DNA from: Oscillospiraceae bacterium
GTDB taxonomy: Bacteria > Bacillota > Clostridia > Oscillospirales > Ruminococcaceae
NCBI GenBank assembly: GCA_017533485.1
Contig: JAFXIC010000044.1
Span: 1-46,579 of the forward strand
DNA length: 46,579 nucleotides
Direction of reading: 5' to 3'
In this document: in pieces, positions 1 through 8,007 of the stretch
How positions within the stretch are numbered: the first letter of the stretch is position 1
Layout of the letters: each line of letters begins with the position of its first letter
Position numbers and translations under genes: made by a program
Notes under the pieces: generated by a model
What the model saw: only the letters and a program-made list of their open reading frames with translations
What the model was told of the DNA's origin: nothing
The model's database searches: none

Positions 1-732
1 AAAGAAGGACAGCATCAGATCACGGCTGACAGAACCATTTGAAAACCGAACAGTAAACAAAATGGCTTCAAATCCCATCGTCGGAAATCTGACCGCAATT
101 ACCAGCGCAACAATCAAAAAAACAAGTGCAAGCAAATACAAAAATGCAGCAAGCAATCCCGTCGGCTCCAGCTTTTTCCGCTCCGCCTTCGGCTTTTTTT
201 CATATTTCAGATGCGGTGTAAAAATCAGGAGCCAATGGGAAGCCCATTTCCCAAAGCGCGTATCACGAAAAACATTCAGTATTTTTCCGCCAACCCACAA
301 TAAAGCGGCAAATATAAAACAAGCAACACCAATCAATACCCACAAATCCGCCGTAAGCTGATTCTTGCCTTCTCCTTCGAGGTTACGGATAGTCTGTCTG
401 AAAAGTATCCGCAGTACATACCATTGACAGCAGCCCGCAAGCAAATAATAAATCGTTTTTACAAACCATTGTACTGACTGAAAGATTGGCTTTGCCGGCA
501 ATAGCGGCAGCAGAAACGCTATAAACGAAATGATCCACAATCCTACCAGCTGAGGCAAGCCGAGTATGTGCGAAAAACAAAATACAGGCCATACTGCCGC
601 TGCCGCCGCAGCAAACACCGAGAGCACTTTATGCAGCAACGGATTCTGACGCACCTTAGTCAGGTAGCATTGCACCGCACTCTTTGATCGCTTTCTCCCT
701 GCCGTTTGATTGCCGTCTTGCTTTCTTCGCAT
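1..732 (-). CDS. Multi-pass membrane protein, 3' end outside the window
   Basis: I do not recognise this protein. The frame is open from an ATG at 732 to the window edge (244 codons, no stop), so the C-terminus is missing. A GGAGGT ribosome site lies about 8 bases before the ATG. The N-terminus is short and strongly basic (Arg/Lys/Gln-rich, residues 1-20). Hydrophobic segments follow at about residues 40-58, 64-82, 125-145 and 193-217, with a possible further one near 90-108; the loop at 150-190 is rich in Lys and Glu. It is therefore an integral membrane protein with at least four helices. It is the last visible gene of the minus-strand operon that starts at 2843, 78 bases after the radical SAM gene. 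No function is proposed. Confidence 0.7.
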   Translation of the reverse strand, partial: MRRKQDGNQTAGRKRSKSAVQCYLTKVRQNPLLHKVLSVFAAAAAAVWPVFCFSHILGLPQLVGLWIISFIAFLLPLLPAKPIFQSVQWFVKTIYYLLAGCCQWYVLRILFRQTIRNLEGEGKNQLTADLWVLIGVACFIFAALLWVGGKILNVFRDTRFGKWASHWLLIFTPHLKYEKKPKAERKKLEPTGLLAAFLYLLALVFLIVALVIAVRFPTMGFEAILFTVRFSNGSVSRDLMLSFF

Positions 733-749
733 ATTTAAAACCTCCAAAT

Positions 750-780
750 ACGCCGGACTGTAATTGAAACAGCCCGGCGT
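750..780 (-). other. Stem-loop just before the ribosome site of the membrane protein gene
   Basis: An 11-base arm at 750-760 pairs with 770-780 (one G-T position), around a 9-base loop. On the minus strand it lies between the radical SAM gene and the membrane protein gene and ends 3-4 bases before the GGAGGT ribosome site. No T-run follows it, so it is unlikely to be an intrinsic terminator; it may protect the mRNA or adjust translation of the last gene. Confidence 0.45.
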
Positions 781-810
781 AATATCTATTCATTGTAATT
801 TTGTATCTTC

Positions 811-1416
811 TCAGCTATCATAAGGACGGACACGAAGCGGAATGCCGAGCGAATCGGAAAGCGCCTGTGCCGCAGAAATCTCCTCCGCGGAAATCACATC
901 CACAACGGTAAACATCACCTTTTCGACATACTGCTTACAATCCACAGCAAATGCCTGCATCGCCTCGAAGGCATCGTCCCATTTCGGGCGAGTAACTGCC
1001 AGATAGGCGTCTTTCGTGCCGGCATTCAGACTCACCGAAACAATGTCAATCAGTCCCTTGAGGCGTTCTGCTGTCGGTACACCATGAATCTTATCCGAAA
1101 GCCCATTGGTATTGAGGCGGATCTTCGGACAGCCTGCCAGCGTTTTGGCATATTCTGCTGTTTCGAGCATTACATCCAGCCGCTCCGTTGGTTCACCGTA
1201 TCCACAGAACACAATCTCCGTATAATCAGCCAGCGAATATTTCGAAAATGCCGCACGAATCTCCGCCATCTCCGGTTCATGCTCGAGCCACAGACTATCC
1301 GAGCCGTAAGCACCATCTCCGTTTTGACGGATGCAGAATGTACAGCTGCAAGGGCAGCGGTTGGTCAGGTTCACATACAGATGGGAACCGACCGGATATA
1401 GAATGGTCATTGCCAT
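811..1416 (-). CDS. Radical SAM protein, TatD-linked (TIGR04038-like) family
   Basis: A 201-residue protein with a CX3CX2C iron-sulfur motif at Cys21, Cys25 and Cys28 (CPCSCTFC), preceded by VNLTNRC. The GYGEPT segment fits the SAM-binding GGEP region of the superfamily, and IRLNTNG and VSVSLNAG are the expected later barrel strands. The short length and the start LYVNLTNRC resemble the TatD-linked radical SAM family, which is usually encoded next to the TatD nuclease; no tatD is in this window. The substrate is unknown. It has no C-terminal SPASM domain. The ATG at 1416 is chosen over the ATG at 1410 because a GGAGAAGA site sits 7 bases before it. It is the fourth gene of the operon, 26 bases after its upstream neighbour. 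Confidence 0.85.
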   Translation of the reverse strand: MAMTILYPVGSHLYVNLTNRCPCSCTFCIRQNGDGAYGSDSLWLEHEPEMAEIRAAFSKYSLADYTEIVFCGYGEPTERLDVMLETAEYAKTLAGCPKIRLNTNGLSDKIHGVPTAERLKGLIDIVSVSLNAGTKDAYLAVTRPKWDDAFEAMQAFAVDCKQYVEKVMFTVVDVISAEEISAAQALSDSLGIPLRVRPYDS

Positions 1417-1442
1417 CAGAAATCTTCTCCCTTCATTTTTTC

Positions 1443-1814
1443 TTATACAAAAAAGGTATCCGCTGTTGACGGGTCATTCTCAAAGGATTCAATCACAGAA
1501 ATCTTTCCGAGAAGATGCTGATTCAGGAGCAGCAAATCCTCCTCGGAAAGCCAGATGGCACGCCGTTCGGGGTCTTCCTGATTCTGAATCGGGAACTGAC
1601 CCAGAAACGCATCCTCTGCCAGAAACCGCAGCACATACACCATATCTCCCTGTGTCGGAGAAAGCTTCATATGTCGTGCGATATTGACCGCGCCGCTTTC
1701 CGAAAGCAGCACCGTTACCAATGGACGTTTCTTTTCAAAAGCCGGAAATTCCTTAAATTCTGTTGCTTCGATTTCCTTATATTCCATTTCAGATACAGGT
1801 CGGAATAATACCAT
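1443..1814 (-). CDS. Small conserved protein of unknown function
   Basis: 123 residues, soluble, acidic. The start (VLFRPVSEMEYKEI, then FPAF) and the end (a Trp-containing WLSEEDLLLLNQHLLGKISVIESF segment, quoted here by its key features) resemble, from memory, a small family often labelled ADP-ribosylation/crystallin J1-like, whose members begin I/LFRPV and end with NQH-IG-I-VI. That label says little about function and the match needs a search. An AAAGGGAG ribosome site precedes the ATG by about 8 bases. It lies between the two-helix membrane protein (46 bases upstream) and the radical SAM gene (26 bases downstream), so it is co-transcribed with both. Confidence 0.65.
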   Translation of the reverse strand: MVLFRPVSEMEYKEIEATEFKEFPAFEKKRPLVTVLLSESGAVNIARHMKLSPTQGDMVYVLRFLAEDAFLGQFPIQNQEDPERRAIWLSEEDLLLLNQHLLGKISVIESFENDPSTADTFFV

Positions 1815-1860
1815 AATTGCACTCCCTTTCCAATTGCACCATACACAATGTCAGATGTAT

Positions 1861-2253
1861 TTATCTGTTCTTCTCTTTTTGGATATTGGACGGCAGGTGT
1901 GCCGTATGTGTAAACGACTGCTGTTTTCTCGTATTCAGCTCGTCATACATCCGATACATACGCTGCACGGAATTCTCCAGAAAATAGTAATGTGCGACGT
2001 AGGGCACGAGCAGCACGAGTATCAGCAGCACCAGCGGCAATATCATCATTTCGTCCGTCATGAGCAATACCCCCATCATCAGAAGGAGTCCGATGGCAAA
2101 CAGCATTGTTACCAGAAAATGAATCAGCCGTTCGTGCTGCATAAACGAAATTTTCTGAAGGTGCTCGGTCATCAGCGCGTCATAATCAAGCGGTTCATCT
2201 GAATCCAGCAGCGCTTGCAGCCGATTGAGGTATTCGGTTAAATACTTACGCAT
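1861..2253 (-). CDS. Small two-helix membrane protein, unknown
   Basis: 130 residues. Residues 1-42 form a charged, probably helical cytoplasmic part. Two hydrophobic helices follow at about 43-63 and 69-91, separated by a very short turn (TDEMM), so both ends should be on the same side. The tail is basic and polar (NTRKQQSFTH). This topology occurs in many small 2TM proteins and gives no function. The ribosome site is weak (GCGAGAG). It begins 23 bases after the YbjN-like gene and belongs to the same operon. Confidence 0.65.
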   Translation of the reverse strand: MRKYLTEYLNRLQALLDSDEPLDYDALMTEHLQKISFMQHERLIHFLVTMLFAIGLLLMMGVLLMTDEMMILPLVLLILVLLVPYVAHYYFLENSVQRMYRMYDELNTRKQQSFTHTAHLPSNIQKEKNR

Positions 2254-2276
2254 AGTATCTCTCGCACCGCAATCGG

Positions 2277-2843
2277 TTATTCTGCCGAAGGATCGGTTTT
2301 CCCGCCGCCGTCAGCAGCAGCTTTCTGTCTTCCGGCGGTCGATTCATCCTCGATCGCACGATCCGCAGCAATAAAGCCATCCAGATCCATTGCACCGGTA
2401 TTGAGCATCATAAATCTATCGTTATAGCGGTCAATCGTATCTGCCGACATATAGATCATATAGGCAAACAGGCTTTCGGTTGCTGTCGTATCCATATACG
2501 AAGAAGTCATCCGGAACCGGATTTCTCCGCTTTCCATATTCAGGTCAAAGGAGCCGTCAATCAGACCATGGTTCGCATAGGCAACCGCAGCTGCGGCATC
2601 CCGACGCTTCTCCTCCTTCATCCGGAACGGCATTGCGGACAGCACCGAAATAATCTGGCGGTCTGCACGCAGGAAAATATGCAGCGACATCGGAAGATCA
2701 TTTCCTGTAAAATGAATCAGGACGTGCGGACGCTCGCCATCGGTGGATTCTACGGTATATTTCAGCTTGCGCTGTTCCAGACAGGCGATCAGCACAGCAA
2801 AATTCTTTTTTGTATTCTCAATATGTTGGGTTGTAAGCTCCAT
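2277..2843 (-). CDS. YbjN-like protein
   Basis: 188 residues. The central part, with YANHGLIDGSFDLNMESGE followed by IRFR, matches the YbjN/type III secretion chaperone-like fold, where an N-(Y/H)GL-xGxF-D strand and an E-G-x-I-R-(F/Y) strand are typical. Members are small soluble proteins proposed to act as chaperone-like or regulatory partners; none has an enzymatic role I could assign here. The C-terminal 35 residues are a low-complexity Ala/Gly/Glu-rich tail. The ATG at 2843 has AAAGGAGG about 9 bases upstream. It is the first gene of the five-gene operon and sits under a near-consensus promoter at 2897-2925. Confidence 0.75.
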   Translation of the reverse strand: MELTTQHIENTKKNFAVLIACLEQRKLKYTVESTDGERPHVLIHFTGNDLPMSLHIFLRADRQIISVLSAMPFRMKEEKRRDAAAAVAYANHGLIDGSFDLNMESGEIRFRMTSSYMDTTATESLFAYMIYMSADTIDRYNDRFMMLNTGAMDLDGFIAADRAIEDESTAGRQKAAADGGGKTDPSAE

Positions 2844-2896
2844 CCGGGCATTCCTCCTTTGAAAAAACCGATCGGATTCATAAGGTTCTTATTTTT

Positions 2897-2925
2897 ATTA
2901 TATCACATTTTGGCAAAAATGTCAA
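2897..2925 (-). promoter_or_regulatory. SigmaA promoter of the YbjN-like operon
   Basis: Read on the minus strand: TTGACA (2920-2925), a 17-base spacer, then TATAAT (2897-2902). Both hexamers are full consensus. The start of transcription should be near 2890, giving a leader of about 47 bases before the ATG at 2843. Confidence 0.85.
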
Positions 2926-2942
2926 GCAGCGACGGGTTTCTG

Positions 2943-3016
2943 CCCCCTGAAAACAGCAAAACCGTACATTCCCCGCTCGAAGGAACGGGAATTGTACGGC
3001 AGCATTTTTTCAGGGG
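2943..3016 (-). terminator. Terminator of pnp, nested inverted repeat
   Basis: The inner hairpin has arms CCGTACA-TTCCCCG at 2962-2975 and CGGGAA-TTGTACGG at 2986-2999. It is flanked by an outer inverted repeat, CCCCCTGAAAA (2943-2953) against TTTTCAGGGGG (about 3007-3017). On the minus strand the inner stem is followed by TTTTGCTGTTTT, as expected of an intrinsic terminator after pnp. It also separates pnp from the next promoter. Confidence 0.75.
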
Positions 3017-3027
3017 GGGACAAAGCA

Positions 3028-5160
3028 TCAGTCTTCCGACTGGATCTGCTTTCTGGATTCGAGCTCAGCGAGTGCATCCTTACGGGAGAGGGAGATCTTG
3101 CCCTTTACGTCATCAATTTCCATGACCTTTACGACAATCTCATCACCCAGAGATACCACATCCTCAGTCTTTTCCACTCTGCCCTTATCGAGCTTGGAGA
3201 TATGAACAAGACCTTCCTTACCCGGAACAATCTCAACAAATGCACCGAATGTCTGGATACCGGTAACCTTACCCTTATAAATCGCACCGATCTCCGGACC
3301 GTTTGCGATGGTATCGACAATCTGGATTGCCTTCTGTGCCTTTGCGAGGTCGAGGCCGGATACGAATACGCTTCCATCCTCATTGATATCAATCTTTACG
3401 TCACATTCCGCAGAGATCTTCTGGATGACCTTACCGCCCGAACCGATGACCTCACGGATCTTATCGACCGGAACACGTGTCTGGAGCATTTTCGGTGCAT
3501 AATCGCTGACCGTAGTACGCGGTGCTTCGATTGCCTTGAGCATAATCTCATCGAGGATATACAGACGTGCCTTGCGTGTCTTTTCAAAAGCTTCCTTGAT
3601 GATCGCGGTGGTCAGACCATCCACCTTGATATCGACCTGAATTGCAGTAATACCCTTATGGGTACCGCCGACCTTGAAGTCCATATCGCCGAAGAAGTCC
3701 TCAAGACCCTGAATATCGACCATTGTCATAAACTCATCGGAATCCGGCTTGGTAATCAGACCACAGGAAATACCTGCAACCGGAGCCTTGATCGGAACGC
3801 CTGCGTCCATGAGTGCGAGCGTCGAACCGCAGATAGAGCCCTGAGAGGTGGAGCCGTTGGAGCTGAGCACCTCGGAAACCAGTCTGAATGCATAGGGGAA
3901 TTCCTCCACAGACGGAATGACAGGGAGCAGTGCACGCTCAGCGAGTGCACCGTGGCCGATTTCACGGCGTCCCGGACCACGCGACGGCTTTGTTTCACCG
4001 ACGGAGTAGGACGGGAAGTTGTACTGGTGCATATAACGCTTTGTTTCCTCGTTTTCATCCAGACCGTCGATGCGCTGTGCATCAGAAACCGGACCGAGGG
4101 TAGCGATGGTAAGAACCTGTGTCTGACCACGGGTGAACATACCGGAACCGTGGACGCGCGGAAGCAGACCGACTTCTGCTGCGAGCGGACGGATTTCATC
4201 AATCTTTCTGCCGTCCACACGCTTGCCCTGATAGAGCCAGTCACGGACGATTGTTTTCTGGAGCTTATAGATGCACTCGTCGATCATCGGAATGCGCTCT
4301 GCATTCTCCGCATCGAACTTATCATGGATTGCATCCTTAATCGGAGAGAGTCTTGCCTCGCGGACATTCTTATCATTGGTATCGAGTGCGAATTCAACAT
4401 CCTTGCGTGCGAATGCAGCAATCGCGTCAAACAGCTCGTGGTCAACATCCATCGACTCGAATGCAAACTTCGGCTTACCGATTTCCTTCTGGATTTCGGA
4501 GATGAATGCAACAAGCTTCTTGATTTCCTCATGTGCCTTGCAGATACATTCGAGCATCAGGTCATCCGGAACTTCGTTTGCGCCCGCTTCGATCATAACG
4601 ATCTTTTCAGCAGTTGCGGCAACGGTGAGGTTCAGGTCAGACTTTGCTCTCTGTTCCTTATTCGGCATCAGGATGATTTCGCCGTCGATCAGACCGACTG
4701 CGATGCCGCCGATCGGGCCGTTCCAAGGAATATCGGAAATCGAAATTGCAACGGAAGTACCGATCATGCCGCAGATTTCCGGCAGACAATCCTGATCCAC
4801 AGCCATAACGGTCATGACGACTGCGACATCATTTCTCATATCCTTCGGGAAGAGCGGACGGATCGGACGGTCTACACAACGGGATGTGAGGATTGCTTTT
4901 TCGGAGGGCTTGCCCTCACGCTTCATAAAGCTTCCGGGGATTCTTCCGACGGAGTAGAGTCTTTCCTCATAGTCAACGGACAGCGGGAAGAAATCTACGC
5001 CCTCACGCGGCTTTTCACTGGCGGTAACATTCGCCATCACAACGGTATCGCCATAGCGTACCCAGCAGGAGCCGTTCGAAAGCTCACAGGTCTTGCCTGT
5101 TTCGATGCTCAGCTCTCTGCCGCAGAATGTAGTTTTAAAAATCTTATGCTTTTCAAACAT
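3028..5160 (-). CDS. pnp: Polyribonucleotide nucleotidyltransferase (PNPase)
   Basis: 710 residues, the normal length. It degrades RNA 3' to 5' with phosphate, releasing nucleoside diphosphates, and can also add tails. Order of domains: first RNase PH-like core (about 1-210), helical linker, second RNase PH core (about 310-545) with the active-site GDMDFKVGG segment (D492 and D494), KH domain near 555-615 with the GSGGKVI loop, and S1 domain near 620-695 (GAFVEIVPGKEGLVHIS). The ATG at 5160 is used because GAGGAGGC lies about 11 bases upstream and homologues begin with F-x-K-H at this place; an open frame continues 17 codons further upstream without a ribosome site. It follows rpsO, as in most bacteria, but with a terminator between them. 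A short palindrome, GTTTCCGGAAAC, lies in its leader. Confidence 0.97.
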   Translation of the reverse strand: MFEKHKIFKTTFCGRELSIETGKTCELSNGSCWVRYGDTVVMANVTASEKPREGVDFFPLSVDYEERLYSVGRIPGSFMKREGKPSEKAILTSRCVDRPIRPLFPKDMRNDVAVVMTVMAVDQDCLPEICGMIGTSVAISISDIPWNGPIGGIAVGLIDGEIILMPNKEQRAKSDLNLTVAATAEKIVMIEAGANEVPDDLMLECICKAHEEIKKLVAFISEIQKEIGKPKFAFESMDVDHELFDAIAAFARKDVEFALDTNDKNVREARLSPIKDAIHDKFDAENAERIPMIDECIYKLQKTIVRDWLYQGKRVDGRKIDEIRPLAAEVGLLPRVHGSGMFTRGQTQVLTIATLGPVSDAQRIDGLDENEETKRYMHQYNFPSYSVGETKPSRGPGRREIGHGALAERALLPVIPSVEEFPYAFRLVSEVLSSNGSTSQGSICGSTLALMDAGVPIKAPVAGISCGLITKPDSDEFMTMVDIQGLEDFFGDMDFKVGGTHKGITAIQVDIKVDGLTTAIIKEAFEKTRKARLYILDEIMLKAIEAPRTTVSDYAPKMLQTRVPVDKIREVIGSGGKVIQKISAECDVKIDINEDGSVFVSGLDLAKAQKAIQIVDTIANGPEIGAIYKGKVTGIQTFGAFVEIVPGKEGLVHISKLDKGRVEKTEDVVSLGDEIVVKVMEIDDVKGKISLSRKDALAELESRKQIQSED

Positions 5161-5345
5161 ACGGATATATGCCTCCTCGATCATAAATTCAGTTTCCGTT
5201 TCCGGAAACAAGCGGGTGCGGCGAGGATTAGCACAAAACCCTGCTCTGCATCAAAGACAGAGTACGATTTCATGCTAATGTTCTCGCCAAACATACAGTG
5301 TTTTTTTGGGGGAATAAGGGTCGGATTGCCCCTAGAGGGTGTGAA

Positions 5346-5383
5346 CAAAAAGGCAGAGGGAAAGGCATCTCCCCCTCTGCCTT
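5346..5383 (-). terminator. Terminator between rpsO and pnp
   Basis: AAGGCAGAGGG (5350-5360) pairs with CCCTCTGCCTT (5373-5383) around a 12-base loop. On the minus strand the stem is followed by TTTTTG. It lies 17 bases after the rpsO stop, so pnp is transcribed by partial read-through or from a promoter in 5185-5340 that I could not identify. Confidence 0.85.
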
Positions 5384-5400
5384 GATGCACCGTTGCGAAA

Positions 5401-5667
5401 TTACTTACGCAGACCGAGACGCTCGATGGTAGCACGATAACGCGTAATATCCTTCTTCTTCAGGTAGTTCAGAAGGTTGCGGCGGCGACCAACCATCTTC
5501 AGAAGACCACGGTAGGAATGGGTATCCTTCTTGTGCTCCTTCAGGTGGGCGTTCAGGTCATTGATACGACGGGTCAGAATTGCGATCTGAACCTCAGGAG
5601 AACCGGTATCGCCCTCGTGGGTTGCATTCGCAAGAATTACCTCAGTCTTTTCTTCCTTACGCAGCAT
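5401..5667 (-). CDS. rpsO: Ribosomal protein uS15
   Basis: 88 residues, the standard size for S15, which binds 16S rRNA in the central domain of the 30S subunit early in assembly. Recognisable blocks are [43 protein letters not shown] and the C-terminal LGLRK. The ATG at 5667 has AGAGGTG 9 bases upstream. It is transcribed alone with pnp downstream. In other bacteria S15 represses its own mRNA; no leader structure for that was evident here. Confidence 0.97.
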   Translation of the reverse strand: MLRKEEKTEVILANATHEGDTGSPEVQIAILTRRINDLNAHLKEHKKDTHSYRGLLKMVGRRRNLLNYLKKKDITRYRATIERLGLRK

Positions 5668-5774
5668 TTCAATTTCACCTCTTTAGTATCATATTACCGG
5701 GTTACGCAGAGAGGGGATTGGTGAAGCTCCCGTAATTTCGGGCATAGCCCCCGGTCCGCGTAAACGGCATGATT

Positions 5775-5783
5775 ATTATACCA
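5775..5783 (-). promoter_or_regulatory. Probable rpsO promoter (extended -10)
   Basis: On the minus strand TGGTATAAT gives a perfect -10 hexamer (5775-5780) with the TGn extension. No good -35 box is found at 16-18 bases, which fits extended -10 promoters. The leader to the rpsO start would be about 100 bases. Confidence 0.5.
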
Positions 5784-5938
5784 TAAACAGGATATAATAG
5801 CCATGAATATTTCGTGAAGCTTTTGTGAACATTTTGTGAACCAAAGAAGATTATCTCTGATTCCGCGCTGTTTTTTATCGGTTCCCCGAAATCCGGAGCT
5901 GAAATATGCCTGAAATTTGAAAAATCCTGCGCAAGCCC

Positions 5939-5967
5939 TTGACTTTAACGCTTTTTCGTGTTAAAAT
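5939..5967 (+). promoter_or_regulatory. SigmaA promoter of the acyl-CoA ligase gene
   Basis: TTGACT (5939-5944), a 17-base spacer, TAAAAT (5962-5967). The leader is about 70 bases, ending with AAAAAGGAAG before the ATG at 6046. Confidence 0.75.
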
Positions 5968-6045
5968 ATAAGACGAGTCGATTGCTCTATTCCGGCTGTC
6001 TGCCCATTCACGTACAGCCATTATAAAAAAGGAAGATGAACAGCT

Positions 6046-7686
6046 ATGCCTATCATTGATATCCTCGAACGCAATGCCGCCCTCTACGGCACCGACATTG
6101 CGCTGGTCGAATTAAACCCCTCAATCACTGAGCCGCGCCGTGTCACATGGAAAGAGTTTGAGCTGATTGAGCCGCGGAAGAAAAACTATTACCGCCGCGA
6201 AATCACATGGAAGGTCTTTAACGAAAAAGCCAACCGCTTCGCACATTTTCTCCTGTCCCGCGGCGTCAAGAAGGGTGATAAGGTCGGTATTCTCCTGATG
6301 AACTGCATCGAATGGCTTCCGATCTATTTCGGCATCCTCAAAATCGGTGCGCTGGCAGTACCGCTCAATTTCCGCTATGCAGCGTCCGAAATCGAATACT
6401 GTGTCAATCTCGCAGAAATCTCTGTGCTGGTATTCGGCCCCGAATTTATCGGCAGAGTCGAAGAACTGGTCGATACCCTCGGAAACGACAGACTCCTTCT
6501 CTTTGTCGGTCAGAGCTGTCCCGGATTTGCAGAAAGCTATGACGCACTGACGGCGAATTTCCCAAGCTCCTCGCCCCCCATTTTCTTAGCGGACGGCGAT
6601 GACGCAGCCATCTACTTCTCCTCCGGCACAACCGGCTTCCCGAAAGCGATCCTCCATAACCATGAAAGCCTGATGCACGCCTGCCGCGTTGAACAGGAGC
6701 ATCATGGTCAGACCAGAGAGGATGTATTCCTCTGTATCCCGCCGCTCTACCATACCGGCGCGAAGATGCACTGGTTCGGAAGCTTCCTTGTCGGCGGAAA
6801 ATCTGTGATCCTCAACGGCATCAAGCCCGATATCATTCTCGATGCCGTTTCTTCCGAACACTGTTCGATCGTCTGGCTGCTCGTGCCGTGGGCACAGGAT
6901 ATCCTCGACGCCATCGAAAGCGGTCAGGTCTCCCTCAGCGATTATGAGCTCTCCCAGTGGCGGCTGATGCATATCGGTGCACAACCCGTTCCGCCCAGCC
7001 TCATCACAAGATGGAAGAAGTATTTCCCGAACCATCAGTATGATACCAACTACGGTCTCAGCGAATCCATCGGCCCCGGCGCACTCCATCTCGGTGTCGA
7101 AAACATCCATAAGGTCGGTGCAATCGGTAAGGCAGGCTTCGGCTGGAAATCGAAAATTGTTGACGATCAGGGTGAGATCGTACCGCGCGGAGAAGTCGGC
7201 GAGCTTTGTGTGAAGGGCCCCGGCGTTATGACCTGCTACTACCGCGATGAAGAAGCAACCAAACAGGTGCTTCGGAACGGCTGGCTCTTTACGGGCGATA
7301 TGGCGCGTGAGGACGAGGACGGCTTCGTATTCCTCGTAGACCGCAAAAAGGATGTCATCATCAGCGGCGGCGAAAACCTCTATCCGGTTCAGATCGAAGA
7401 CTTTATCCGTGCGAATCCTGCGGTAAAGGATGTCGCGGTCATCGGTCTTCCCGATAAGCGTCTGGGCGAGATTGCCGCGGCAATTATCTCCATCAAGGAA
7501 GAATATAGCTGTACCGAAGAAGAAATGGTAAAATACTGCGAGGCGCTTCCGCGATATAAGCGTCCGCGTAAGTACATCTTTGCCGAGGTCCCAAGAAATC
7601 CCACCGGCAAAATCGAAAAACCAAAGCTCCGTCAGATTTATGGTGCCGCAAACCTCATTGCTGACCAGAACGAAATTTCCGAATAA
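6046..7686 (+). CDS. AMP-forming acyl-CoA synthetase / ligase
   Basis: 546 residues of the ANL (AMP-binding) superfamily: it activates a carboxylic acid as acyl-AMP with ATP and then transfers it to CoA or another thiol. Motifs: the P-loop YFSSGTTGFPKA at 190-201, YGLSES at 336-341 (A5), GWLFTGD at 412-418 with the hinge DRKKD, GGENLYPVQIE (A8), and PTGKIEK with the catalytic Lys near 522. No carrier domain is fused, so it is a free-standing ligase. The size and the NFRY and SGGENLYP blocks are closest to medium/long-chain fatty acyl-CoA ligases; the substrate cannot be read from the sequence. An internal near-repeat (VTWKEFELIEPR, then ITWKVFNEKANR) lies at about 30-62. It is a single gene with its own promoter and terminator. 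Confidence 0.88.
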   Translation: MPIIDILERNAALYGTDIALVELNPSITEPRRVTWKEFELIEPRKKNYYRREITWKVFNEKANRFAHFLLSRGVKKGDKVGILLMNCIEWLPIYFGILKIGALAVPLNFRYAASEIEYCVNLAEISVLVFGPEFIGRVEELVDTLGNDRLLLFVGQSCPGFAESYDALTANFPSSSPPIFLADGDDAAIYFSSGTTGFPKAILHNHESLMHACRVEQEHHGQTREDVFLCIPPLYHTGAKMHWFGSFLVGGKSVILNGIKPDIILDAVSSEHCSIVWLLVPWAQDILDAIESGQVSLSDYELSQWRLMHIGAQPVPPSLITRWKKYFPNHQYDTNYGLSESIGPGALHLGVENIHKVGAIGKAGFGWKSKIVDDQGEIVPRGEVGELCVKGPGVMTCYYRDEEATKQVLRNGWLFTGDMAREDEDGFVFLVDRKKDVIISGGENLYPVQIEDFIRANPAVKDVAVIGLPDKRLGEIAAAIISIKEEYSCTEEEMVKYCEALPRYKRPRKYIFAEVPRNPTGKIEKPKLRQIYGAANLIADQNEISE

Positions 7687-7694
7687 TCACAAAA

Positions 7695-7735
7695 AACCGC
7701 TGACTGATTCTCTACGATTCAGTCAGCGGTTTTTT
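7695..7735 (+). terminator. Terminator of the acyl-CoA ligase gene
   Basis: AACCGCTGACTGA (7695-7707) pairs with TCAGTCAGCGGTT (7719-7731) and is followed by TTTTTATTT. It begins 9 bases after the stop codon. A standard intrinsic terminator. Confidence 0.93.
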
Positions 7736-8007
7736 ATTTGTGTATCTGCAATGGGGCGATGCCGCAAACCACACACAACGGACAATTGTCCCTTTTCCTC
7801 GATCATGGAAATCAAAGGGGACACCCATCCAGAGCGGAGGGAACGCTGCTTTTTATCCTATCAGCCATTTTTACCGTCATTGCACGTGGGCAGAGGGGGT
7901 GGGGTAACAGAAAAGGGTTGTCCCCTTTCACTTTTTCTATCAGAATCATAAGCCAAGGAAGATAAAATCAAGAATACAGAGAAACTGTTTGAATCCATCA
8001 AAATCGC
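7736..8007. other. Convergent gap with TGTCCC(C)TTT repeats
   Basis: 272 bases between the ligase terminator and the metK stop. No open frame here has a ribosome site. The motif TGTCCC(C)TTT occurs three times: at 7788-7797 (plus), 7814-7823 (minus, as AAAGGGGACA) and 7919-7928 (plus). The first copy overlaps the palindrome GGACAATTGTCC (7780-7791), and copies 1 and 2 form an inverted repeat with a 16-base loop. It could be a terminator-like structure for metK or a degenerate intergenic repeat. I do not recognise the family. Confidence 0.4.

Larger units (their letters stand above)
5668..6045. other. Divergent intergenic region rpsO / acyl-CoA ligase
   Basis: 378 bases without a gene. It holds the rpsO promoter (extended -10 at 5775-5783, minus strand) and the acyl-CoA ligase promoter (5939-5967, plus strand). 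Between them, 5800-5930 is AT-rich with TTTTGTGAA-type short repeats (AAGCTTTTGTGAACATTTTGTGAACC), and no open frame has a ribosome site. I see no riboswitch. Confidence 0.5.

Noticed and set aside
2992-5385. A 797-codon open frame on the plus strand opposite pnp
   Set aside because: It lies entirely antisense to pnp, has no ribosome site or known domain and is rich in Cys/Asp/Arg as expected of the mirror of pnp codons.
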